Below, one piece after another: positions 1 to 10,819 of a DNA stretch of 64,000 nt; position 1 is the first letter of the stretch; each line of letters begins with the position of its first letter. A model generated the notes under the pieces. It had not been told where the DNA came from. It saw nothing but the letters and a program-made list of their open reading frames with translations, and ran no database searches. The translations under genes were made by a program, and so were the position numbers. Location of the stretch: the NCBI GenBank assembly GCA_920105625.2, contig OV050030.1, forward strand, positions 345,340,977-345,404,976. The letters run 5' to 3'. The DNA comes from Clusia tigrina. Lineage: Eukaryota; Arthropoda; Insecta; Diptera; Clusiidae.

Positions 1-470
1 AAAATTGTAAACGATAAATTTCCTCTGACAAGAATTGAAGACATCTTAGATATGCTTGGAACAGCACGTTATTTTTCCACATTAGACATAACTAGTTATT
101 TTCATCAAAGACTATTAAATAAAAAGTCAAAACCATTAACAGCTTTTTCAACACCAACTGGACATTTTCATTTCAAAAGATTACCCTTTCGTCTAAAAGT
201 TTCATCTAATAGGATGTTAACTTTGGCCTTGAGTGGTTTAGAATCAGAAGCTTTCCTTTATATAGATGACATCATAGTTTTTGGTTGCAGCATAAAGCAT
301 CAGAATAAAAATTTACAAATAGTATTTGAAAGATTAGAAAAATACAATCTTATACTAAATGCTAACAAATGTTGCTTTATGAAGCCTGTAGTAGTATATT
401 TGGGCCATTTGATAACTGATCAAGGCATAAAACCAGATCCAAATAAATATACAACTTTACAAAAATAACC
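1..470 (+). pseudogene. gypsy-type reverse transcriptase fragment
   Basis: A reading frame open from about 52 to 468 carries the palm of a Ty3/gypsy reverse transcriptase. The first catalytic Asp lies in a TLDI motif and the YIDD catalytic box is followed by IIVFG. After it comes the usual YLGHLITDQGI motif that leads toward the connection domain. A stop at 466-468 cuts the frame. Homology then continues in another frame through about 600, where a Tyr-rich FNYYR-like block is visible. The product would have copied element RNA into DNA; this copy cannot, because pol is broken here and further downstream. Confidence 0.85.
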
Positions 471-559
471 AGAACCCAAAAACGCAGTTGATGTCAGCCG
501 ATTTGTAGCATTCTGCAACTACTACCGCAAGCCAAATTTTGCTGGTATTGGAAAATGTC

Positions 560-1080
560 TCAATGCCCTATTGAAGAAAGACCAAAAATTTTAATGGACA
601 CAATAATGTCAAAATGCTTTTCATACACTTAAGACAAACTTGATAAATTCTCCAATACTACAATATCCCAATTTCGACAAAGAATTTGTTTTAACCACAG
701 ATGCTTCAAATTTCGCACTAGGTGCAGTACTTTCACAAGGAGATATTGGAACAGATTTACCTATATCCTATGCTAGTAAATTTTTAAATAAGCACGAGTT
801 AAACAAACCAGTAATCGAAAAAGAATTATTAGCCATACATTGGGCCATACAATTTTTCCGTGCATACCTCTACGGACGTAAGTGCAAAGTAATAACCGAC
901 CATAGGCCTTTAGTATATTTATTTACTCACAAAAACCCTTCTTCCAAACTCACATTCGTTTGGATTTAGCCATTATGATTTTGAGATAATTTACAAGAAA
1001 GGAAAGTTAAATACTAATGCTGACGCACTATCACGTATAAAAATAGACTCTGATACACTTAAAGCTATGATACCGAATTA
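560..1080 (+). pseudogene. gypsy-type RNase H fragment
   Basis: The frame from about 640 to 966 shows an RNase H domain of the Ty3/gypsy type: TTDASNFALGAVLSQ carries the first Asp, KELLAIHWAI the Glu, and VITDHRPLVYL the next Asp. The frame stops at 967-969, but homology carries on in a shifted frame through a KGKLNTNADALSR-like segment ending near 1050, the usual end of RNase H before integrase. The enzyme would degrade the RNA strand of the hybrid made by reverse transcriptase. Frameshifts on both sides mark it as a relic. Confidence 0.83.
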
Positions 1081-1216
1081 GATAGGAAACAAAAAAGAAA
1101 TTCTAGTAACAACAAGGGGCATGTTAAAAAGCGCGCAATAGCAGAAATATGCATACTCAGTAAAGCCTGATCAACTTTACATTTGGGAATGCAAATCTCT
1201 CTCTGATATAAAAAAC

Positions 1217-2600
1217 ATGAGACGTCTAAAAATTGAAATAGCGGACGATATAAATTTGGCCAATAATAATAAAACTTTCGATATCGAAAATACTGCAATT
1301 AAAGTCCGATTCAGTGAAAATTCTGTTTCGAAATTCGTTTTAACAAAAATTAATCTGACATCTGGAAGATGCAATGATAATCCTCACTCGAAATTCGTCT
1401 CAGTTTTGGAGAAGTTGACATCACGCATTCGAAACGAAAATAAAAATACTATAGCGCTAGATAGAAATGATGCCATATTTGAAAATATCCAATATGAAGA
1501 ATTTAAAAAGTTGTACAAAGCATATATGTATAAATCACGTTCGCCAATAAACATAATTATATATAAAGGTCCCCAAAGAATCATAGATGATATAATAAAA
1601 TACAAACTCATTCATGAATATCACACTGCAAGTTATGCTGTACACTTTGGTATCAGAAAAACATTTTTAAAATTAAAACAAAAGTATATCTGGAAAAATA
1701 TGCGAAAAACGGTTCGCGACTTTGTATCCAATTGTTAAAAGTGTGCCAAAAATAAAATCACCACACATGTTAAAGAAAAATTGACAATAACAGACACTCC
1801 AGAGAAAGCTTTCAAGTAATAGCAATCGATACAGTAGGACCACTACGCATATCAAATGGATACAGATATATCCTAACCATGCAATGCGAATTAAGAAAAT
1901 TTGTATTGCACATCCTATTGAGTCAAAAGATGCAAAAACGATTACATCGACATTGGTGAATGAACTTATTCTTAAATTTGGTTGTTTTAAAGTAATGAAA
2001 TCAGATATGGGTACGGAATTTAAAAATGAACTAATGCAAAATATCTGCAATAAATTAAAAATAACACAAACATTTTCTACCCCCTATCACGATGAAACAT
2101 TAGGCACTGTTGAACGCAATCATCGCGTTCTGAACGAATTTTTATTAAATTCAATGAATGAAAATCATTGGCATGAATGGATATCGTATTACACCTTTGC
2201 GTATAATACGACACCACATGTCGATACAAATTACAGTCCTCATGAATTAATTTATGGAAAACTTGCTTTCTTACCAAATGACGTAGTCTCTGACTAATCA
2301 CCAATTTATAACTATGATGACTATTACAATGAATTACGAACTAGGTTACAATCAGCTTCAGGAAGAGCCAAAAGCCTTGTAGAAATGGCAAAAATAAATA
2401 GAAAATATAAGACAGATTTACTTGCTACACCAATTAATATAAAAATAGGAGATTTAATATTAGTAAAAAATAGTAATAGGAAAAACCTAGATCGACCATA
2501 TATAGGACCAGTAGAATATATCATAGAAGTCAATATAATAATTATTGATAAAGTAAAAAATAAAACAATACACAAAAATAACATTATGCGATATATACAT
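1217..2600 (+). pseudogene. gypsy-type integrase, broken
   Basis: The first part (1217-1738) ends in an HHCC zinc-binding finger: His residues in LIHEYHTAS and HFGIRKTF, then Cys in FVSNC and, after a stop, KCAKNK. The catalytic core follows in other frames, with the first Asp in an AIDTVGPL motif near 1825, the second in SDMGTEF near 2005 and the Glu in GTVERNH near 2110. A C-terminal segment (2385-2590) with a GPVEYI motif closes the domain. This is the D,D35E integrase that inserts the element cDNA. Stops at 1736-1738 and near 2295 plus frameshifts inactivate it. Confidence 0.83.
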
Positions 2601-2610
2601 ATACGAGTAT

Positions 2611-3045
2611 ACGATATATACTGCATACTTCGCACTGTGTGTGTTACTTGTGGTGAACTGCACTCATCTCAAAACTGCCTGAGGTCAAAAGAAGACCCCA
2701 GTTAAGAAATGTAGCAATAGCTAAGAGTGCAATATGGAGGCTAACCTGTATATATAAATATCCAACCAAAACTAATGCCACAGGAAAGACAAATAAAAAA
2801 AGCAACTCCTACAAAAATCAGTCTTATTCCCATAAGCGAACCGTAACCTTAGGGAAACGCTTATGGTAATATACTCAAAGGAAATCCTCCCCTAAACAAT
2901 TCAAATGAACAATACCAATCGTTAGAAAAATCATTGCAAACATTCATGGCATGACACAAATCATATGCTCTAAGCAAAAAATGGTGCAAGAAATGATGCG
3001 AAACCAAAACATGATATTACAATCTCTATTGTCAAATCCATAAAC
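2611..3045 (+). pseudogene. Jockey copy 1 ORF1 C-terminal remnant
   Basis: A zinc-knuckle-like segment reading LRTVCVTCGELHSSQNC (about 2617-2670) matches the equivalent ORF1 knuckles of Jockey copies 2 and 3 in this window. The downstream part, including a coiled, Met- and Gln-rich tail near 2930-3030, is frame-shifted. ORF1 proteins of Jockey elements bind element RNA and form particles. The N-terminal two thirds are absent because the element is truncated here. Confidence 0.7.
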
Positions 3046-5037
3046 ACCATAAAAATTTCACATTGGAACGTTACGGTTTAACCCAGGACAAATTTGAGAT
3101 AAATAATTTTCTAAATTCAAAATCTATTGACCTTATGCTAATTTCGGAAACCCATTTCACTCAGAAAAATAGATTCAATATTGATGAATATACCATCTAT
3201 GATACTAGTGGCAAAGCTCGTGGTGGCATAGCAATTTTAATTAAAATAGAATAAAATTTTTCAAATTCCAAAATTTCAGCAATGATTATATTCAAGCAAG
3301 CAATGTAAGTGGACTAATAATATCAGCAATCTACTGCCCACCTATACACAATATAGAGGAAGACAAACATAAGCACTTTTTTGGTACTCTCGGTATTAAA
3401 TTTATCGCCGCTGGAGATTTCAATGCTAAACGTATGCGTTCGGGCTCTCGCGTAGTAACTCCAAAGGGGAGTTATCAACGATAACTAAACTAAGGCTGGA
3501 TGTTTTCTCTTGTGGCCGCCCCACATATTGGCATACAGATAAAGGTAAGATACCAGACCTTATATACTTTGGAGTCGCCAAAGGGACATACAACATTCAC
3601 TCCCACGTACAACCATCGCTAGATCTGTCCTCAGATCATACTCCGACAATAATAACACTCAAAATCCAAACATTGACGAAACGAGACTACAAAAAGGCCC
3701 TATTTTCCAAACAAACGGATTGGTTGAAATATAAAATGAACATCAGTTCGCATCTCAATCTGTCTGTGTCCCTAAAAAGACCAAGAAATAAATGCATCTG
3801 TGTATGCATTCACAGAATTGTTATCCCAAACGCGAAGGTAGCTACCCCGCTCTATAAACCTGCTACTCGGCAAGAATGTATTCCGAAAGATATATAAACA
3901 GTTTTATTAGAAAAACGATCAATTAGACGCAAATGGCATAAGCAGAGATCCCCAACACTAAAATGGCAATTACTCTTTTGATTAAAAGAGGAAAGTCACT
4001 TCCAGCAATTTATTGAAAATCTAACCCCTATAACAGCAACTAGTTATTCTATCTGGCGAGCATCTAATAACTTGCGAAGCCTCTCAAAAGGCGACTGGGC
4101 AAATGGTAATGCCGAAAAAGGAGACTTTTCGCAATTTATTTTAAGCAAGTGTTTACTCCAAACATTGCTATTCATGATTCCAAATTACCTCACCTCAGCT
4201 ATAACTCAAATATGTTATGATTAGCAATAAAAAATAATTGGTAGACGCTATTAACGAATTAGATGTGAAAAAGCTGCAGGGTGTGACTTAATAACAGGAC
4301 AGATGATAAAGGAATCTCCAATAGTAGCCATAAAACATCTTCTGGATATATTCAATGGGATAATACACCCTGGCTCTTCCCCCAAATAAGGAAACATCGC
4401 AAATAACGGTGATCCCCAGGCCTGGCAAAGAACCGACAAAGATGGAATTTTATAGACATATAAGCTTATTATAAATTTTTTCAACACCTTTCGAAAATTT
4501 AATAGAGAGGAGGATTAAAACTACCATATATGAAAAAAATGTAATACAAGATCACCAGTTTGGCTTCCGCGAAAAGTACGCCACGGTTAAACAAGACACC
4601 CGCATTGTAAGCACCTTCAAAAAACTTGCGAACCTAAGAATATTGTTCTGCTGTGTTCTTCCCAAGCATTCGACAAAGTTTGGCATACAGGACTTTTAGT
4701 AAAGTTAAAAACGTGCTGCCTTAAATTTATATAAGATACTAGCAAGCTACCTCTCGTGTAGTAAAGCACAAAAGATTCATCCCAGCGGAATACTCCATTC
4801 CACCAGGAGTTCCCCAAGGGAGTGTGTTGGGCCCTCTGCTCTACATGATATATAATGCTTATATGCCAACCAATGAAAAAACCGTCACCTCAAAAATTGC
4901 CGATGACACTGCAATTTTATGTTCCCACTCGGACGCAAACATTGTGTCCAAGCTGTTCCAAGAACACTTGAATACTCTGCAGCACTGGATGGATTGTTGG
5001 AGAATCAAATTGAATGAAGAAAAGTGCGTATACTTAA

Positions 5038-5046
5038 CAATTACAT
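5038..5046. repeat. 9-bp target-site duplication, left copy (LOA insertion)
   Basis: CAATTACAT occurs immediately before the LOA 5' end and is repeated exactly at 9482-9490 immediately after its 3' tail. Confidence 0.9.
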
Positions 5047-5332
5047 GGGGTTGAGTGAGTGGCAGAGTCACAGAGTTTGCGTGTTGAAGAATCACACCCT
5101 GCTAGAGGTAACCCTGCAACTGAACACAACACAACGGATCTAGACTGTGGGGTCCCTACTCCAGGGTGTCAGGCGACCTGTGCCAATTGGATGGTGAGCA
5201 GCCAGGGGTAACCGGCTGTCTTAATACGGAGCCTCACTGATACCTGGTGGACTCAGTGAGTATTGTGACCATGCCGTGTTAGGGGGGCTATGGCACGGCT
5301 GACCTACTGACCCCCACACTCGTGAGAAATAT

Positions 5333-6378
5333 ATGGATAACAAAAAAACACTACACAGAATAGCGGGAAATTATACCGCATCACAACTCGTGAATCGGGT
5401 GGAGGAATAGCTCCAAGATACCGACCGCCAGGCGAAAACGACAAGGAAAACGGACGGGACCAAGGACACGTACCGACGGGGTCAACAGGGTAACAGACTG
5501 GACGAATAGGGAAAGATGCCAATGCCAGAGGCAGAGTAGGACCTACAACTATACCAACGGCATCTACAAGTACTGGTCTGCCCGGAGGGTTAGCCAGAAA
5601 GAGCGGCGAAACCGGAGGTCCAGTCTCTGATCTACCGTCAAAAATGTTACGATTACTTGACATACGTAAGACGACGAGTTTGAGTGACGCCGGTGCGAAA
5701 TGGTATATGAGGTACCTAAAGGAGGGTTTGGCAAATGAAGCAGCTGATGAGAAAGCCCTGAATCGTGTCAAAACTACACCTCCTAGTGAAGCTCCGAAAC
5801 GAAATGCCACATAGGTCTCTCCTCTGACGAATAATGTGGCAAAGAAGAGGAACGAGGACAAACGCACTCCTGTAAATATTGCAGCCAGGGGGTCCGTTGT
5901 CAGTTACGATAATGCAGCCAGGACCACCACAATGGCTGTCATACCCAAAGCGTTTCCCGAGCAGGTCCTTACTCGAGAACAACACGGAGAAATTGAAGAA
6001 GCGCCCGTGGACGCCTCGGCAAAGGGGTGGAAAACGATAATAGCATTTGAAGTTATATACTTGCGCCCAGGGCACATACTGGTGGACTGCCTCGGCAAGA
6101 AAACTGCGGAATGGCTGCAGGAAGTTATCTCCAAACTACCTGGCTGGAAGGGAGTAGATCTGACGACGTGCCTGCGTGATAATCAACCAGGAATACACAT
6201 CATGACGGTCTACTTGCCCAAGGTTGCAGGTAAGGTAGACAGCACGCTCCTGAATATCCTCGTGATCCACAACGGGGGCCTCCATGTCTCGTTGTGGAGG
6301 ATTTTCAAGAGCAAAGAAGAAAACAATTGTACTGGAGTACTGCAACTCCAAAAAACTGCCACTGCTGTAAGGATGTGA
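5333..6378 (+). pseudogene. LOA ORF1 (DUF4780-like nucleic-acid-binding protein), broken
   Basis: The first ATG after the leader is at 5333 and opens a frame that stops after about 25 codons, so the N-terminal half is frame-shifted. The segment 5836-6378 is open and carries the C-terminal domain seen in ORF1 of many insect LOA-type LINEs: an FPEQVLTREQHGEIEEA stretch, then GHILVDCLGKKTAEWLQEV and a lysine/valine-rich strand. This domain is annotated as DUF4780 in families I recall; that name is from memory. The frame ends near a deletion that fuses it to the middle of the endonuclease. Confidence 0.7.
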
Positions 6379-9300
6379 CGCCAATGCGCACAATGAAATC
6401 TGGGGCAGCTCCAACAACAACACCAGAGGTGAGTGACTATTTGAATTTATACTCAGTAGCAAACTAGAAATCTTTAATGTGGGAAATACACCCACTTTCG
6501 TAACAAGAACTAGGAATGAGATATTAGACTTAGCAATGGGGAACTCTTACTTGAAGGGCTTAGTCAAAAACTGGACTGTGTCTGATGAGCCTTCAATGTC
6601 TGATCACCGAATTTTTAGGTTCGACATTGGGGTCCATCAGGCCACAGTCATTAACACAAGAACTCCCAGGAAAACAAACTGGGAGTCCTTTTCTAGGTAC
6701 CTTGTGTACAATGTCAACTAGGTAAATCTGGGCAAGTCCATAAGGAACTCTCTCGAACTTGAAATAGTGGTTGAGGAGCTAAATAAAACCATAAACTCAT
6801 ATAAAGCTAGTTGCCCTACGAACAGTTAAGTCCACCAAGGACTGGTCCTGGTGGAGTGATAAGCTTTCAAATCTTAGGGTAAATGTACGTAGACTATTCA
6901 ACCGGGCTAAAAGCGTAGATAATAGGAGGAATATACGGTGGCTCTCACTAACTACAACAAGGAAATTAGAAGTGCCACATGTATAAGTTTAAGGAAATGC
7001 TGTGAATGTATCACTGAAACTCCGGAAGCTAGCCGGCTGCATAAAGCTCTAGCAAAGGGACACACTATTTCATCACTCACTCTTAGGAGAGATGATGGCA
7101 GTTATACTGTAAATGAGGCAGAAAAAGCTTTGCTTCTTCTGAAAGCTCACTTTCCAGGGTCGTTTGTACGTAATGAAGATGGGCACAGTGCATAGACTCA
7201 GATATGAGGACTGGACTATAGCAAAATCTATATGAAATGGTGATCGGCTAAAATGGGCCATCCACATATTAAAACCATTTAAGTCACCAGGGGTGGATGG
7301 TATTTTTGCAGCCCTGCTACAAAAGGGGTTAGATCTCATCCTCCAACCACTACTAACAATTATTAGGAGTAGTCTGGCACTGGCCTATATACCAGCACCA
7401 TGGAGGACGGCCAAGGTAGTTTTCATCCCGAAGGTTGGGAAGAAGGATCCACTTCATCCCAAATCCTTTAGGCCAATATGCCTAACCTCATTCATCTGGA
7501 AAACAACTGAAAAGGTCTGTGACAACTTCATCAGAACACAGATTCTGGCGTATGCACCCCTCCATCCGAACCAACATGTATATAGGGCAGGCAGATATAC
7601 TGAAACTGCTCTGTACTAGCTGACGGAAACACTCCAGCAAGCCGTCGAGGACAAGGAGGTGGCGTTAGGGTCCTTTTTGGATATTGAAGGAGCTTCCCTC
7701 ACCTCAACAACCACAGTGGTTAATACTGTTCGAGGATGTCCGCCGGCTGGAGTACTATCTCCCCTGCTGTGGTGCCTTTTGGTGGATGAACTTCTCTGGG
7801 AATTAACTAATATGGGGTTATGCTGTCAGGGATACGCTGATAACAAAGCGATTACATGCAGGTGAAAGTTCGAGAGTACACTTTGTGAACTACTCCAATG
7901 TTGTTTAAGAATTACAGGTGATTGGTGCAACAGGATGGGACTTAAAATCAACCCCACAAAAACTACTGTTGTCCCTTTCACGAGGAAATATAAACTCAAA
8001 AGCCTTATCAAATTAAATGGAGTGGAGATCAATATGCGAACTGAAATGAAATTTCTAGGTATCATACTAGATAGGAAACTATTATGGAGGTCTCACATTA
8101 ATGAGACAATTAGTAAAGCGAAAATATCTCTCATGATATGTAATGTGATCAGTCGCGGGGAAAAATTGGGGATGCAATCCCAAGAACTGCGGTGGATGAA
8201 AATAATGATAGTTCGCCCAATTATCACTACCGGAGCGGTTCTGTGGGCTAAAGCAAGACAACTAAACTTTGCGCAAGCACTAGCTTAGGTGCAAAGGCTT
8301 GCTGGCGAGTGTATAACTGGAGCTATGAGAACCTGTCCTACAGACGCCCTGAACGTCATACTGGAACTTACACCCCTACACATATTTGTGGAATCACAAG
8401 AGAAAAGGGCTCTGTATAGAATGATGAGAGCAGTAAATGGTCCTGAAAGTCGGAAGTCAGATGGGAGAAGCATTATTGAAGGCCACTCCAGACATCTGTA
8501 TACCGAAGGACTTTACAATAACCCGCTACAATTTTACTAAGTTGTTAAAACAGAGAGGAGCTACAAAAACGCATGGAGAGGTCTCAGCAAAACCTACAGG
8601 TTAGATCAATCCGCGATCACCTGGTACACCGACGGAGCTCTCACAGAAGAGGGTTCCGGCGCGGGGGTATTTGGACCTAAATACAAATACTATGAGGCAA
8701 ATATAGTAGTCTCTTCCAGGTGGAAATCCACGCCATTAAGAGATGTGCACATTTCAACATTGAGAAAGGTTACGAGCGCAAGAAAATTGCCAAACTATCG
8801 GATAGCCAAGCGGCCATTAGGGCATTTAACTCTTATCAGTATATTCGAAACTGGAATGGGAGTGCATCAAACAACTTAATGCTCTTGGCTCACGCAACAA
8901 AGTTAGAATTCTATGGGTTCCAGGACATGCTGGCATAGAAGGGAACGAGATTGCCGACGAACTTGTAAGGAAGGGGGCTGCAACACCCTTTATTGGCCCA
9001 GAACCCTTCTGTGGGGTAGGCAGGGGCAAGCTGTTCAGCCAGCTTAGGATCGATGAGGAACACCATAAGCACAAACACTGGATTAACACATCAGGCCTAA
9101 GGGTATCAAAGAGTCTGCTAGGGTCATACCACCTAAAGAGATTCGAATCACTCATCAATCTCTCTATGAATAATCTAAGGGCCTACTCACAGGACACTTA
9201 TGGTGAGAATGGGGGTCACCTTGGAAATCCTGCAGATTCTGTATGGAGCAAGTGGAGACATCTTTGCATGTGTTGACAGAATTTCCGGCTCTCATGCACA

Positions 9301-9440
9301 CCCGCAGGAAATACTTGGGATTTTTCCAGGGCTCTGCCAGTGATGTGAAACCTCTGGAGCCAAAACTTGTCATCACGTTTATCCAGAGGATAGGACTCAA
9401 AGCTAGACTTTGAACCTCAGATGAGGGGCACAATAGATCA
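6366..9440 (+). pseudogene. LOA ORF2 (endonuclease, reverse transcriptase, RNase H), broken
   Basis: Homology starts mid-endonuclease at a CDANAHNEIWGSS motif (about 6370) and includes the DEPSMSDHRIFRF end. Reverse transcriptase runs from about 7260 (FKSPGVDGI) through FRPICLTSF. After FLDIEGA near 7690 the sequence jumps to GCPPAGVLSPLLWC, an internal loss of roughly 60-70 residues compared with relatives. The catalytic box reads YADN at about 7835, where YADD is expected. RNase H follows with a TWYTDGAL motif near 8625 and PGHAGIEGNEIADE-like residues near 8930. It is dead by several independent lesions. Confidence 0.82.
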
Positions 9441-9481
9441 AAAGTCGCGGTGCTTAAATCCCCAACACATAATAATAATAT

Positions 9482-9490
9482 CAATTACAT
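9482..9490. repeat. 9-bp target-site duplication, right copy (LOA insertion)
   Basis: CAATTACAT, an exact copy of 5038-5046. Removing the LOA element and one copy restores the Jockey reading frame across the join. Confidence 0.9.
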
Positions 9491-10203
9491 TATGTACAAA
9501 AAACTTGCGTCTCAGTACAGACTAAATTGAAGCCTATCTTTGTGCTCCAACACAAAATAATTAGGTATGCACCTTGATCGCCGACTAACATGGTCCAAAC
9601 ACATCTATACCAAAATCATGCAGATAAAATTAAAAATGCTTGAGCTAAACTGACTTCGTAATTGGCAATTCAGACTCAAACTGGATTACAAGATCTTACT
9701 CTATAAAGCCATAATAGCTTATATGGACTTACGGTATCCAACTCTGGGGTACAAAATATCCATCCACTGTTGAGACACTACAACGGGAACAATCAAAACT
9801 ATTGCGCACAATTACCAAAGCCCCTTGGTACATTAACAGTGCAAATATCCTCAAGGATTTAAATATCCCGACGGTATGTAAAGAGATAACAAACTTAGCT
9901 AAAAGCTATAGTTCTAAACTTGGAAAGCACCCAAATAATTTAACCAGAAATTTATTACAAAATGAAGGCTACATCTGATCTAGAAGGAAGGATACTCTAA
10001 AACTGCATTTAATTTCAGGTAATTATATGAATTCAGTATTATTAACATGTAAAAAAAACTTTGAAACTAATTTCGTTCGAAGCAGTAGCAACGAGTAACA
10101 TAAAAATGTAAAATTTTAGTTTGTATATATAAAGTTTATTTAAATTTTGTTAAATTATTGTTAGTTCTAAACTAAGTTAGAAGATCTAATAAAGGAAAAT
10201 ATG

Positions 10204-10436
10204 AAAAAAAAATGTTCATCTATTTTTGCACATTGCACTCCTTTCCGTAGTTTTCGTGATGTAGAAGGGTTATTTGTTTGTAAAGTTGTGATAAATTTGG
10301 TATTAATTGTTGTTGGTAGTACACATGTTGGAAGAGTCTCGTTAATAGAGGGAATTAATGCCTTTCTAAGGGCAATCGTGCTCAACTCATATTGGGGATC
10401 CAAAAAACTGAAAATAGTAAAAACCTCTTAAACCGA
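10204..10436. other. unrecognised segment between Jockey tail and piggyBac
   Basis: A minus-strand frame of about 78 codons (10167-10403) and a plus-strand frame of similar length overlap here. The minus-strand one reads protein-like (LSTIALRKALIPSINETLP), but I recognise no family. It could be a scrap of the neighbouring gypsy element or of an unrelated repeat. Confidence 0.3.
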
Positions 10437-10440
10437 TTAA
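10437..10440. repeat. TTAA target duplication, left (piggyBac 1)
   Basis: TTAA directly precedes CCCATTTCG, and TTAA at 13331-13334 directly follows the inverted copy of that terminus. Confidence 0.8.
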
Positions 10441-10788
10441 CCCATTTCGCTCCTCTGTTCGATTTTTTGAACAGTAAAAATTTCCCATTTACAAAAAAAT
10501 GTTTTTAAATGAAAATGGTGGAATATCAGTTAAATTTTGGTATTGGTATTCTTTCAGCAAAAGAAAAAAGGTATCCCGCATGACCAATCCCTTTCCCTCG
10601 ATACTAGGGGTATGTTTCTGCATCCCTTATTTTTGGCACTCTTTGAATTAATTGCTAAAATAGTTTAGAATGAAAATTTAAAAATAGTCATGAGGATTTG
10701 TTGTTAATATGTGTAACTCTTTTATAATACATAAACCACATGTGCATGTATATGCGTGACGCCACAGATGTGTAAACTTTACTGTTCG

Positions 10789-10810
10789 CAATTTCGAACG
10801 CTGGCGCTTT
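10789..10810. repeat. subterminal inverted repeat, left arm (piggyBac 1)
   Basis: AATTTCGAACGCTGGCGCTT pairs with AAGCGCCAGTGTTCGAAATT on the right side, with one mismatch. An alternative reading is that these are ends of a separate small element. Confidence 0.6.
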
Positions 10811-10819
10811 ACTTATATA

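Larger units (their letters stand above)
1..2600 (+). mobile_element. Ty3/gypsy LTR retrotransposon (412/mdg1-like), pol portion, decayed
   Basis: The plus strand encodes, in order, reverse transcriptase, RNase H, integrase zinc finger and integrase core, the Ty3/gypsy pol order. The left end runs off the window, so gag, protease and the 5' LTR are not seen. Several stops and frameshifts separate the domains, so the copy is dead. The right end stops just after the integrase C-terminal region at about 2600, where Jockey ORF1 sequence begins. No 3' LTR was recognised beyond that Jockey element. The 412/mdg1 assignment rests on the general look of the RNase H and integrase segments and is tentative; the superfamily is firm. 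Confidence 0.85.
5047..9481 (+). mobile_element. LOA-clade LINE inserted in Jockey copy 1
   Basis: The element is bounded by an exact 9-bp duplication and ends in a short TAA-type tail (AATAATAATAT), as LOA/I-group LINEs do. It has a 5' untranslated region of about 290 bp, an ORF1 with a DUF4780-like domain, then ORF2 with partial endonuclease, reverse transcriptase and a C-terminal RNase H. The RNase H and the CLLVDELLWEL reverse transcriptase motif point to the LOA/R1 group rather than Jockey. Internal deletions removed the N-terminal half of the endonuclease and part of reverse transcriptase. Both termini are present, so it inserted at near full length and decayed in place. Confidence 0.88.
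3046..9980 (+). pseudogene. Jockey copy 1 ORF2 (endonuclease plus reverse transcriptase), split
   Basis: An APE-type endonuclease is visible from about 3046, with the HWN start, a LISETHF motif and a DLSSDHTP motif near 3625. Reverse transcriptase follows, with a VPQGSVLGPLLYMIYNA motif near 4805 and the catalytic IADDTAIL box near 4900. Translation breaks at the LOA insertion and continues from 9491 with an LTWSKHIYTKI segment and the C-terminal thumb, ending near 9980. Jockey ORF2 nicks DNA and primes reverse transcription at the target. Numerous stops make this copy non-functional. Confidence 0.8.
2606..10203 (+). mobile_element. Jockey-clade LINE, copy 1 (5'-truncated, interrupted by a LOA LINE)
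   Basis: The element starts abruptly inside ORF1 at a zinc-knuckle segment, next to the gypsy integrase end, as expected for a 5'-truncated LINE. ORF2 follows from about 3046 with endonuclease and reverse transcriptase. It breaks at 5046 and resumes at 9491 in the same frame once the LOA insert and one TSD copy are removed. A short A-run at 10202-10210 looks like the 3' tail. Sequence after the tail does not obviously resume the gypsy element, so I cannot prove a target-site duplication. Many stops and frameshifts are present. Confidence 0.82.

Noticed and set aside
5304..5867. 187-codon minus-strand frame in the LOA leader and ORF1
   Set aside because: It is antisense to ORF1 of a plus-strand LINE, has no motif, and spans the untranslated leader.
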